In this document: one piece after another, positions 1 through 10,446 of the stretch
Layout of the letters: each line of letters begins with the position of its first letter
Numbering within the stretch: position 1 is the first letter of the stretch
DNA from: Paragonimus skrjabini miyazakii
Taxonomy: Eukaryota > Platyhelminthes > Trematoda > Plagiorchiida > Troglotrematidae
Assembly: GCA_014338405.1 (NCBI GenBank)
Contig: JTDE01000973.1
Location: forward strand, 112,608-176,607
Reading direction: 5' to 3'
Length of the DNA stretch: 64,000 nt
Made by a program: the position numbers and the translations under genes
The notes under the pieces: generated by a model
Told to the model about the DNA's origin: nothing
What the model saw: only the letters and a program-made list of their open reading frames with translations
The model's database searches: none

Positions 1-439
1 AACCGTTAAGCCACGTTATTCTATGAGTAGTGAGCAACTAACCTGATCATTAGACACAAATCATCCTATCAACAGAAGAGAATTCTAGAGGTTGGACGCT
101 GTATGTAATTTCACGACAAATGGACTGGACATGTGGATGCTTGGAATTTGGAATAATTTTAATGGGGGTTTAGCGAGTGAGTTATAAGTATCCTGCAAAG
201 TTAACAAGTTATGAATCTGTAAGTAAATATTCGTGTGACGGGCGTAAAGGAGCTGCAAAATAATGTTCTGTTTGTTAATGAGAATTTGACTGTCACTTTG
301 GCAATAGCGGCAAGAAAATGCTCGCCAAAACGTCGCTCTGAAGAAGCGAACATTCGTCAGCCTATCTTGCATAGAAGGTCATTGTAGTCATGCTATCAGA
401 AATAAGAAACCTGCCGTTATCCACGCAAATTCAGCAAGA

Positions 440-560
440 GAACTACGTTCTTGTTTTCCGCCGCCGGCAATAGTGTCATTTACCAGTTCACCTGCATTTG
501 CAGAACGGATGGAAAATCGAAACTGAGGAAGGTAAGACGTATGTTGTTAACAAAATAAAG
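440..560 (+). pseudogene. Possible PLE GIY-YIG remnant
   Basis: From about 472 the plus strand reads SVIYQFTCIC followed directly by RTDGKSKLRK. Penelope-like elements (PLEs) encode a reverse transcriptase followed by a C-terminal GIY-YIG endonuclease. In that endonuclease a [V/I]xYxFxCxC strand precedes YIGRTDRxL, so this piece looks like the start of the domain with the YIG core (about 4-6 residues) deleted. The better-preserved copy at 41.06 kb has VVYQFTCSC then YIGRTDRQL. No EH.PKW or SSIAKHL motif can be followed downstream. The match is short and could be chance. Confidence 0.38.
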
Positions 561-2562
561 CACTTCGCACCTCAACCACAAACCCCTCGTTGGCAACGGC
601 TCAGGCGTTTGTCCACGTCCGTACATTCAGGATGTTATCACATGTTCACCAACGCTGCGGCAATCAGTCTCGTCGTTGGGGTGCCGAAACTGTTTGACCC
701 ATATACGATTATACACATATATAACACCTATTCTGTTGCCCTGCTCAAAACTTACATGAGTGAATGTTAGTGCAATTAGGACAGACGAACTTCGGTCATT
801 TCACAATATGTGGTATTGGCAGACCCTACTGTATCCCGTTTATTAATCAACCGAGTAGAGACCCATGGAACAAGTAGGAAGGCAATTATGGTTTTGCGTG
901 AACAATTAGTAGTTTAAATTATTTAATGCATTCTATCCATTAGAATACAAACTCGGAAGAAGCTATTACAACATGACTTTAAGGTAACTTTTGGTTTACT
1001 CATTCGTAAAATTTTATCTTGCCCACTAATCAAACGTTGGCAGATAAGTGAAGGGCACATATCCTGACTAATAGGGGAAATTATGTAAATTAACTATATT
1101 GTGAATAGGACTAGATATAGCGCAGTCATCGTAAACGAAAAATAACCTCCAAATGTACACGACACGTGCGCTTCAATGAATCATACTCAGCCATGTAGGA
1201 AACAGTGACAATCGACTGTATTCCTTGTATCTTTTCCAGGCAGTTCCAACCAAAGTCTGGTTTGATCGATTATCGGAGACTTAACGGAAATCAAGCAACA
1301 AGTAAAATTAGCCTAATCCCTCTTCATTTTGACAGTATTCAACGAAGTAAACGCCTTATACCAGTTGATATCCGTTCGTCACATGCTTCTGTTGTGCGCC
1401 CAACACGACCTCATAATTTCGCTGTTTGTCTCGGTTTTCCGAACGAAGAGCACAAAGCAGTTACATGGACACCAGTAATTAATCATTTGTTTAAATAATC
1501 AATTCCTTCTTTACTATCTTTAAGTGGCGCACAATTATAAGTGAAGGAATGGGCGAACTAGATGTTTTTGCCAGAGTTCGTGTTTTCTGCCATTTTCAAA
1601 ATTTATGCTGACGTTTATTTGATTCACAGCTGTGTATAGTGCCAGTGAAAATATCGAAAAATGAATAACTGACATTTTCACAGATGAACTGTCGTGTACT
1701 CAGAAACCAGTGGAAGATACAGAATAACTACTAGTAAGTAAGTACCCGTTATAATTAATACGAGATTCAGACACTTCCGGGTAAATGCGTCAAATATTGG
1801 CGGGCTCATGACCAGGTGTGAGTTTGGCCCAGTGATGTGCCTGTTCATATTGACGAAAACATCTATGGGTCCCTTTTATGTATGTTAAGGGAATAGATTC
1901 ATATAAGCTAATCGTAATTCATTCAGTGTTGGCCAGTATCCGACTGTTCTGTAATTACCGTCAAATAGCTTAAAGACTGTAAGCAACGCTCAAGTGAGAT
2001 CAGATCGGCAGTATATGTGAAATAAAAACATTCTAACTGTGCGGTTAATGACCGGTTTATGCATTTCCCAAGTCACGTTGGACTGTAAGACAGTTAGAAA
2101 ATGTGTATTCACTATTGAGTTGAGTGAAGATAAGGCATATGACCCGTAATTTTAATGTCAGCACAAGATGTAAGGATTCATTGTCATCGATTATAAGCTA
2201 ACAGTGCTGTCCAACTGTGACCTCTATAGCTATATAGATGAAGAACGGTAGGCGGATGAATATCCTTTGGATAATTGTGCGATGACGTAATTCCGAATGA
2301 TGTTTTTCTAAATAACGCCCTTTCCAATATGCGCATGGCAACAACTTTGTACATACATGTCACTTCAATGGTATGATTAAATATTATGAAAAACAGTTAA
2401 TCTCAATTCTTTCTCCTGGGTTTGTTGTTCCTGCTTGTTTGTTCACTGAATATCCTACAAAAGAAATTATCGATCTATTCGGATGGGATGGAAATGAGAT
2501 ATTCCTTAAAAGTGTCACCCTTGGACTACCGAACTTCAAATTACTGACACTGCCTAGCAGCT
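561..2562. other. No supported gene
   Basis: Only short open frames occur here, for example 1205-1498 on the plus strand (97 codons) and 2373-2603. None has a motif I recognise. The 2373-2603 frame runs into the dispersed repeat that starts near 2563, so it may belong to a mobile element. No RNA gene, tandem repeat or clear palindrome was seen. Confidence 0.5.
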
Positions 2563-2760
2563 TCAATGAAATTGGAGACTTCGACCTGTTCCGGAAGTTC
2601 TAATCACAGGGTTATCGAGTTGAGTTAACAAGCAGTAACTATGTCTCTTATTGAGGTGATCGGGCGACCTGACCAGTTAGTAAAAGCCAGAGTAGTTGGG
2701 CTTTAACATATGATATTTCCCTCGTGCCTAATAAAAGACTGGTGGCACAGTAGTTAACAA
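2563..2760 (+). repeat. Dispersed repeat family C, copy 1
   Basis: This stretch aligns by eye with 40293-40495. Shared blocks include CGGAAGTTCTARTCAC near 2592, an ACCTG..C..TTAGT block near 2669, and a tRNA A-box-like TGGCACAGTAGTT near 2742 that corresponds to TGGCTCAGTGGT in the other copy. Many substitutions and small gaps separate the two, so both are old. The A-box-like part suggests a pol III-derived SINE component. The rest may be an unknown element body. Confidence 0.55.
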
Positions 2761-4853
2761 GGCTGCTCCATAACACTGTGGCTGCTATTCTATAAATGTT
2801 TACAAATATGCTTTCTTTTAGGACACAAGGTTCTTCATTAAACAGTAAGGTAATTCACTTTAGTTCGTCGTAATTTGTGTTTGATTCTTGCATACAACGG
2901 TAAGAACGTGAGTGGCCCAACTAACTCAATGAGACAGTCAATCCTAGTGGTGTTTGTTGTTACTTTGATGGCGGAAATAGTACAGGGTATTGGAGGAAGT
3001 CAAAGGTTTTGCCTAGTCAGAATGGGGTTAGCGATTGAACTTCAGCAGAGATCTTATGACCCACTTCCAACTAGTCTGTCATACTACTGGTTATATTGAT
3101 TTCTTTGACGGGTAAACAGTTGTGAGTGGTCGGATCGCAAATCCAATGGGAGTGAACTGAAATTTTGGTCGACTTCAAATTGTGAAGCAGGAGTCAACCA
3201 GTCTATTTCTTCAGCATACATGGTTGGCAGATGTAAATACACTCTTGTTAGTCTCTAACTAGGTAGGCTTATTATTGAAGACTGTGAAATGAACGGTGAC
3301 TAGAACATTGTTGAACGAACGATTTGACGCTGTCCGGTGCTACTTCCAGGATTGTTTTAATGAACCTAACGTCAACAGCAATAACATCCTTTTATTGTAT
3401 TAGCAAATGAGGATATCGATCAGATTGCGTCGTCAAAAATCAAGAACATTTCGATAATGGAATACGATCAGGTTGTGGTTAGGAGTTATTTCCGAATACC
3501 GTACTTCCTTCAGCAGGTAAGACTTTTGTTTCTTCGACTGTTGGAAAACCGTCAGTATGTAAGCGAGAGGTATTTCCACCCATGCTAATAAACGTGACTT
3601 GGATTGTGTGAACTCAAACAAGGATACATACCTAGTACAAACTGGTAAACATGATCATCGGTTAATCGTGCACACAAGTGAACGTGACCAGTCTTCTAGA
3701 GCAGATCGATCACATTGTATAGTTGAGCAGAGCAGTAGCGTAGCCAGCTGTTCTGTTAACGTGACAAGACTGAGGGATATCGGGAGAAAAGTAATCAGTT
3801 TGCTCGTTGTAAATTGCTTATAGCTGTCAACATTATTGTTGAAAGTTTTTAAACGCAACACGCCATAAAATCCGTCGAAGTAACTTTGTTATCAAGTGAA
3901 TTAAAATGTGTGAGATTGTTTTTAGCATTCATCCATCTCGTGTACTGCATTCGAACAAAACTGCCAGCTGGACCAGTATGGTCAAAACAACTGCCCGTTT
4001 GATCAAGTCGGTTGGACAATGGGCGACAAAGTAAAACTGCTTGCAAAAATTTTCCAAAATAAAGGAAGCTTTACCAATATGTATTGATGTTGCCGTCTGT
4101 TGAATCCGTCTTCAGTGAGAACATTAAAGTTAACTTATTGTTTTGTCATTGAAAATGCTGATCCAAATATGGCTTGACCTGGTAGATTTACTGTGTAGAA
4201 CAACAACAACAAAAACAACATCGACTAACACACATCAACTTCTTAACATATCACCCCTACGAAGATTGTCAACAAATCAGGGAGGATTTGTGTTAATGAG
4301 AGAGTATTCAACAGATGTAAGTGCCCATTTCCGCAACATGGCATGACTGAATCGTTTCACCTCAGTTTGTATTAAATTACACGATATTCTCATAGCCAGT
4401 GTAAGTGTGCGTGTCAGTCCCCTAATTAAAACATACACACATACTTATTTATTGGTTGGAGGAAGTTTAAACGTGTTCATGGAGTAATCATTATCCTGTG
4501 GTGTGTTGCTTCTGAAATTACTCTTGTCGTTCATAGTGGACTGTAGTTCGTCGCAAGGATGACCCTCTATTTTCTGGGCACAATAGATGATATCATTTGA
4601 GGTAATCATTCAGTTAGCTTGACCAATGAACGACTGAATTAACAAGGTCATATGATGTTGTACATTAAGCTGTATCCAGTCAGTTAGGGTGTTGACCGTC
4701 ATTATTAACGCAAAACGTAAATTCCTTGGAATGCCAAAATGTAACGTTATTTGAAGCTAGTGTCTACAGTTGTAAATAATCGTGCCTGCTCCCGGATATC
4801 AATAGCAATACGAGGATTCCTTATCTTATCTAAATTGAACATTATTCACAAGT
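2761..4853. other. No supported gene
   Basis: Frames of about 60-75 codons occur on both strands, such as 2875-3099, 3599-3823 and 3655-3861, and the last two overlap each other antisense. No domain is recognisable. A short CAA-rich run lies near 4200-4220. Nothing else stands out. Confidence 0.5.
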
Positions 4854-4930
4854 GATCGTAGCTGTGGCATTCTCATAGACTGTCCAGTCGGCTACATTAA
4901 AAGAGAGGCAATTGACTCAAGTTTCGCACG
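4854..4930 (+). mobile_element. MITE family P, left half only
   Basis: The sequence GATCGTAGCTGTGGCATTCT followed by CATAGACTGTCCAGTCGGC matches the left arm of the palindromic elements at 10.25 and 15.69 kb (GATCGCAGCTGTCGCATTCC, CATAGACTTTCCAGTCGGC). The matching right arm is missing. A fragment CTCGCTTTCATTAG near 4987-5000 is the reverse complement of the family's central loop (CTAATGAGAGCGAAA), so part of the centre may survive inverted nearby. Confidence 0.6.
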
Positions 4931-5379
4931 CATCACACCTCGTCAGTAGAGCATATCCGTGTCACAGCCGGGAGTAGCATTATGGCCTCGCTTTCATTAG
5001 GCAGTTGTGCTGTCGCCGGACGTGTCGAATTGATATTTGATGTAATGATGGAAGTATTATCATCCATATATATTTTTGCTAACGCATAGTATATTCAGAC
5101 ATAATGAGATACTTTTAACATGCTTAGGCTTCAGATACGATTTCACGTTTGTTAGCAGACATTACATCACCTAAATAAGAAGGAATTATACATTACCCGT
5201 TCGTATACCTTCCAGGGAAACACGTTTTCTAATTGACATTTCTAACACCTCTCTAATCAGCTAAAGGTTGTAACAGTAAGTTCGTTTATAGTTTTTCAGT
5301 TCATCACAGTGCTTTTTCAAACCCTGATTTAGATCATGGATGTCGACATTTTTTTTCAGATTAGACTGTCAGACTGACT
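4931..5379. other. No supported gene
   Basis: AT-rich sequence with a short poly-T run near 5349-5356. Apart from the possible MITE-centre fragment near 4987-5000, nothing was recognised. Confidence 0.45.
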
Positions 5380-5480
5380 GAAGCCGAAGGATGCCCACGC
5401 TTACTCAACATCACCGCAAGTGGCTTGTGCTGTACCACTCCTGGTTTCAGTCACACACTAGGTGTGTGCTGGTTAGCCAG
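5380..5480 (+). repeat. Dispersed repeat family D, copy 1
   Basis: This aligns by eye with 56345-56450. Shared parts are GAAGCC near 5381, then CATCACC.CAA.TGGCTTG, GCTG.ACCACT and TCACACAC, in the same order and spacing. The copy ends in a short near-palindrome, CACACACTAGGTGTGTG, near 5453. No coding sense is evident in either copy. The family is unknown to me. Confidence 0.5.
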
Positions 5481-8296
5481 TTGATAGGTTAGATCACAGT
5501 GTTATGTTAACCATCAGATTAGAAGCCAACAGTTTACAAAACATTCTCAACAGCCTGTCTATTCTAAGGGAGAACGGCTGTTGCAGTGCAAGTTAAACCA
5601 TACAAATCTCGGGATGGTTTGTGGTAGACGGTCCTTTCTACACTTTTTGTGGTAGTCAACAATTCGTGATTTGATGCATCCGGACCCGTTTATTTATTTA
5701 GAACTACAAACTAGAAAACGAGAAACGTGAGATGATAACTCTTCTTGAAACCTCGACAATTACAAACGTGTCTTCTGTAATGAATAGCATATCTAGTGTA
5801 CCACAATATGACAAAGTATACTTGAGCTGAGCATATCCTAGTCATTGCCACCTGTGCGTTGTTGACAAGCTACACCATAAAAGAATTGCAGGTATAATGG
5901 TTCATTCCGAAAGTTACTGGCTAATAAGTCAACGGAAATGCGGAAGCAACTATCACCTATGAGGGATGCACAATGTGTGTAGACTAACATTCACTTAATC
6001 TGATGGTTATTCAGAATACTGTCAAACAATTTTGCTGTTCTTCACTATCTCGACTTGCTATAAAGTGTTAACTGACAGGCAGACAAATAAAGTTAACAGA
6101 GCAATTATGGTATATCTTGTCGAGAATATTGGACATTCAAAGCTTTACATACAGGCAAACTTGGTGGAGTGTTTGATTATCAGAATCCATACATGCCTAC
6201 TGTGAGTTCAGTAGTACAGTACCCAACATGATTGACTCATGAAAATACGGCCAGAATTCAACTGTTCTTAACACCATTAACAAACTTCAAGCAGGGTAAA
6301 ACCCCAATACAGCGCCTCATTTTGAGTCAAAGTGATTGACTAAAGATGAATGCGAGATAGGATATATATTAATAAACTGTTTAACTTAAACCATTCGAAA
6401 CCAAGCCAACATCAAATTTGCGATAAGTTGCTTCTGTGTATTAGAGTTGGTTTCAGATGCGTGATCAACTGAGTTATGGCCAGTCTAAAAAATGTGACTT
6501 GGTCACGCGATAGAACTATGGTGCACTTAGAGCGACCTATGCTAAAATGAGCTCGATGAAATGAGGCATTAGGTCAACTGTTTTGTTTGTGGCCGGGAAA
6601 TCTTCTTAGTCACCTGTTTGTGGTCAGCTAATGTTGCCCCAACTATCACTAACGAAGTGGTAGATATCTGATTCGATCGTGCTGCGTCGTAGTAGGACTG
6701 TAAAACCCCGGAACTAAATATGTGGACGGAGAGGTGTTATAGTTAGTGAAACTATTACATATGAGTAGCAAGGGTTTTGTTGTTGTATAGAGTGGACATC
6801 GCTCACAATTAGTCGCATCTGTCGGAATGTCATAAACGTCTCTGTAAACCATTTTGCTAAAGATGTACTAAACACGATTATCTCATGAAAGCTTGATCGG
6901 TGATCAAATCCAGGAAGTGGCAAAGAAACCTACTGATGAAAAGCTCCAACAAGACCGAATTTCAAGTATAGCGATTCTTTTCGCAAAAGGGTCCCTGACA
7001 TTTCCGTGGTGATGCGACAGCTGTGTACAATTCTGATGTTCAAAGAATATAGCGCATAGGTTTCATCCAATTTTTGGCGAAAGTGACGTCGACCTTGTAA
7101 GTTGGTTAATAACTGTCCAGATTATCAATCTGACATTCACTCACAGATTATGCATTAGATTCGGTAGCTTTCATTGTGTCCCTGTGATCCCAGATTATGA
7201 ATGTACCTGCGTACCACTTCGCTGGTGGTCCCTGAGAAATATGCTCGTGAGGTTGTCTTCCAGCCAACCTTGACGAATGAAGGAAATTGTTAGTTACAAC
7301 CGGACCTTCCTCTTTGTAGCTAATTGACCAGCACTTAACTCCCTCATTTTTGATCACCAGATGTCAAATACTATTTACTCAATCTGATAAATATATTTTT
7401 CCCTGTTCCATCGGACTCATACAAATGGGAGAACGTGTATTCCAAGCAAAATTTCACGTAGCAGTGATATAGTTTCCACTAGTAATCAAAACGTAGCATT
7501 TTGAATCCGAGCTCATCCATAACTTGCTTGGTGATAAACATAAGAATGGCATTGAAGTAGTTGGGCGACGTCCTAAGTCGTTTGTAGAAGTCCTTTCGTA
7601 AAATTCAGAAACTGAAATTCACTGCTGAATGTTCACTGACCCCTCTCTTGTGCGATATCTGAAGTGTTCAGCTGGGCTAAGACTACGCCCACATAATGAA
7701 ATAATGTGAAGTAACTTTATGAAAGTAAGCAAGTCAGATAGTCGATCGCATATTTTTCTTTCAGTATGAGTCAGAGTTTCTTTTGGCTTCTCACGTGTAA
7801 ATTCATTTAGTAAATTTCAACGTGAAATTGAAAACGGTTGTTAAGCTTTCAGTATTACTAGACACCGTAAGGCAATTTCAGATTTCAATCGACTGAGTTT
7901 TCATCAGTAGTGTTGAAGTGGCTTGAAAAACTTCGCGCTGAACTTCTAACACCGCAGAATAATTCTACAGACCATTTTCGGTTTTGGTTCACCATGAAAG
8001 CATTGGCTTGCCTTATCACTTCACTTGTGCAGCACAGCAAGTTTGTGTTTTTATTATGGCAGCGCGTTTAAATGCATCAATCTTAAGCTTCTGACTACCT
8101 TCGAAAGGAGTGGAACATCCAATCACCATTTCCAATCGGACTGGTTACCGATATACACTTTGGAACTAATTCATCCGCTAGCGGTGTTGTCAGCATATCA
8201 ATCGATGCATCGATACTTACTTGAACTGAACGTCTTATCGATCGCCTTACGCTACTGTTGAAATAAATCGTTTTGTTAATCGAATATCATTCTTTT
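5481..8296. other. No supported gene
   Basis: There are scattered frames of up to about 78 codons, such as 7148-7357 minus and 8025-8261 plus. Two overlapping minus-strand frames lie at 6649-6923. None carries a motif I recognise. No tRNA-like, tandem or inverted structure was noted. Confidence 0.5.
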
Positions 8297-8808
8297 AGTC
8301 AAAACAGAGAAGACATATATCGCGAGTTGTTAATATTTCGATTTACTGTCATCAGTCGCCAACGTAAAACCAGCAAATTCTCTACAAACTGCACATATTA
8401 ACAATAAATGAACAAACCAGCCGCATACTTCTGACCTTTTGCTCGCTAATATTGCAATCAATTTCATTGCAAGAAGATTAATTGCGTCAGCGCCATTGGT
8501 GAACGCAAAACTATCCGATGTTGTTTGACATTGCTTCGCTAATCGCTAACAGTTTCGAGTTGCGATTACATAGCGATATCTGGAACGATTTGACAGGGTC
8601 AACTAAGTGGCCAATTGCTAAGATGTGTTTGATGATCGATGAGGCCGGGGTCTTCGAGCTTGTTAGCGTCAGCAGGTCGTTAGTTAGATTGCAATTGATA
8701 ACCGTTTAGGAATGAGCTCCACCATACGCTGGTTTTACGTTGGCGACTGATGGGAGTTAATCGAAATGCTAACATCTCGGGATATATGTCTTCTCTCCGT
8801 TTTGACTA
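8297..8808. mobile_element. Fold-back element with ~80-bp inverted arms
   Basis: The left arm (8297-8374) and right arm (8728-8808) are reverse complements over about 80 bases with few mismatches. They share GCTGGTTTTACGTTGGCGAC, then CTGATG, AATCGAAAT, GATATATGTCTTCTCT and GTTTTGACTA. About 350 bases lie between them. Those bases hold a 63-codon plus-strand frame (8518-8709) with no recognisable motif. The right arm also resembles 41506-41575, just downstream of the PLE endonuclease, through ACTGATG.GAGT.AAT, GAAATG.TAACAT and TTCTCTC. The element is therefore either two PLE 3' ends head to head, or a fold-back element sharing termini with that PLE. No target-site duplication was verified. 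Confidence 0.65.
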
Positions 8809-8830
8809 AATACATTAAGAGAACTCAATG

Positions 8831-9044
8831 TAGAGGAGATTCATTTGCAAAAAGTCTGGACTTTGGCTGGATTCGAACCAGCGACAGAAACACCATGCCC
8901 AAACGCGGCAAGCGCTCTACCAGCTGAGCTACGAAGTCACGCCGGAAGCTCAGAAATTTCACATTTGCCGCGTTTGGGCATGGTGTTTCTGTCGCTGGTT
9001 CGAATCCAGCCGAAGTCCAGACTTCTTGCAAATGGATCTCTTCT
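8831..9044 (-). mobile_element. tRNA-derived SINE, head-to-head palindrome
   Basis: On the minus strand, 8862-8937 folds partly like a tRNA. It has acceptor GACTTCG, D-arm GCTCAGCTGGTAGAGC, and T-arm GCTGG-TTCGAAT-CCAGC. The pol III A box TAGCTCAGCTGG lies at 8931-8920 and the B box GGTTCGAATCC at 8879-8869. The anticodon arm is poor: only TGCC/GGCA can pair, around a loop with no normal anticodon context. A SINE head is thus more likely than a working tRNA. Bases 8831-8909 are repeated inverted at 8964-9044 with few differences, including a second B box at 8997-9007 on the plus strand. The plus copy lacks the A box and acceptor 5' side. Its 3' acceptor strand, CGAAGTC, pairs fully with the minus copy's GACTTCG. 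Confidence 0.75.
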
Positions 9045-10245
9045 AACTTATCAAATCTGCCAAACTACTTATCAGAACTGAATGTTTTAATATCACTATA
9101 TTCGAACGAAAAGAATTGCAACCTGTCGAAAACCATGAAGTAAGTGAATCATGGCGGATTTCTTCAATTCACCTACCTGTTTTGAAACCTAGTGCCGAGA
9201 AATGGTTAAAATGAACAACTACTTTTACAAGCATCTACATCGCCCGTTAATAATGTAGGTGTCCTTCGAGTCACAGTTGCTTCCTCATATTTAATTTCAC
9301 TATATGTGAATCTCACCCTTACTCCTAGCGGTTTTTTCCAGCCAAAGTTTGTTGGTGGTGTCATTTTATGGATTAAGCATTTCAGTATTTCCCCCATCCC
9401 TTCTACCGGTCTCACCGAATATGTCAGCTTCTTATCCCAATAATATCCAAATTTGATCAATTTGTTCTTTTAAAGGTTCCGAAACGTCAGCAGCATCATG
9501 ATGATCATCTCAATTACTGGTTAAAGATAAAATATTTCCGAGATTTAAATCCATAAAATATGTAAATGCTACATTACGCCGCACTCTACTTTGGTCACCA
9601 ATCATAGCACCTTCAATAATGACAGATATATAACAATATGTTTTATTTCTAAATTCCTTGTTACCTTCATACGGCACACTTCTAAGCTGTGAGATAGCGA
9701 GCGTACTCTGTATTGATGATTTTGTTGTTAAGTAATTTTTCCTAGTGTTTGGACCAATGATTTTACACTTGTTTTGAGGCTATCTGTTAATGTAAATCAG
9801 ATTGAATTTTTCGCCTCAAAACATGAATACTTCCAATACTTCATTAAAATCCGTTTGTTTCTTTTATGCGGGACTTTTAAAAACGTTCAACTGTACATTC
9901 AGACAGATCCATTTAAAATATACCCTTTTGTTTGGGCTTATGGTCCATATGTAACTAGCCTTCCTTTTTCGACATGATTCGCATATGAATTACACTCAAG
10001 ACTGATCCAAGAGCTGTTTAGGATTGTTTTATGAGAACGTGAGATACCTAAGAACATTAGGATTCTCTTGTACATAGAGCAATTTTTTGATTTACGATAA
10101 AAAGCAGTCAAATTCCTGCATAGTCAATTGTCTTGCAATTACAGATTATGCAAACTTTGTTTCTTCATTCACGTTTTTCAGATCTCCCTGCTGATACCTT
10201 CGCTTTCATTGACATGTAAACTGGGGAATAGTAGAGGATTTTTAT
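9045..10245. other. No supported gene
   Basis: The minus-strand frame 9206-9460 (84 codons) has balanced, non-repetitive composition and is the most protein-like frame in this stretch, but I recognise no domain and no confirmed splice sites. The frame 9774-9977 plus is AT-rich and looks like chance. Confidence 0.4.
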
Positions 10246-10446
10246 TTTCATATAGATTAAACATCACCCACAATGGATCGCAGCTGTCGCATTCCCATAG
10301 ACTTTCCAGTCGGCCACTTCCGAAAAGAAGGATTGACGCGCTCTAATGAGAGCGAAACAAGAGTGTCGTGCTTCTTTTCGAAAGAGGTCGACTGGAAAGT
10401 CTATGGAAATGTGACAGATGCGATCCATTGTGGGTGATGTTCAATC
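10246..10446. mobile_element. MITE family P, complete palindrome (copy A)
   Basis: This is a long inverted repeat. The left arm begins ATTAAACATCACCCACAATG, continues through GATCGCAGCTGTCGCATTCC and CATAGACTTTCCAGTCGGCC, and reaches GAAAAGAAG. The right arm returns through CTTCTTTTCG, GTCGACTGGAAAGTCTATGG, GCGATCCATTGTGGGTGATG and TTCAAT. The centre CGCTCTAATGAGAGCG is itself a small hairpin. Arms are about 85 bases each. There is no room for a transposase, so the element is non-autonomous. The superfamily is unknown. A transcript would form one long hairpin. The frame 10128-10346 overlaps it and is probably not a gene. Confidence 0.8.

Noticed and set aside
8862..8937. Functional tRNA gene on the minus strand
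   Set aside because: The anticodon arm does not form a normal 5-bp stem with a T before the anticodon, and the sequence is part of a larger repeated palindrome. A SINE head is more likely.
8845..9081. Frames beginning with an AGFEPATETPCPNAA-type peptide on both strands
   Set aside because: This peptide comes from translating the tRNA-like SINE palindrome. Near-identical frames on opposite strands reflect the inverted repeat, not protein coding.
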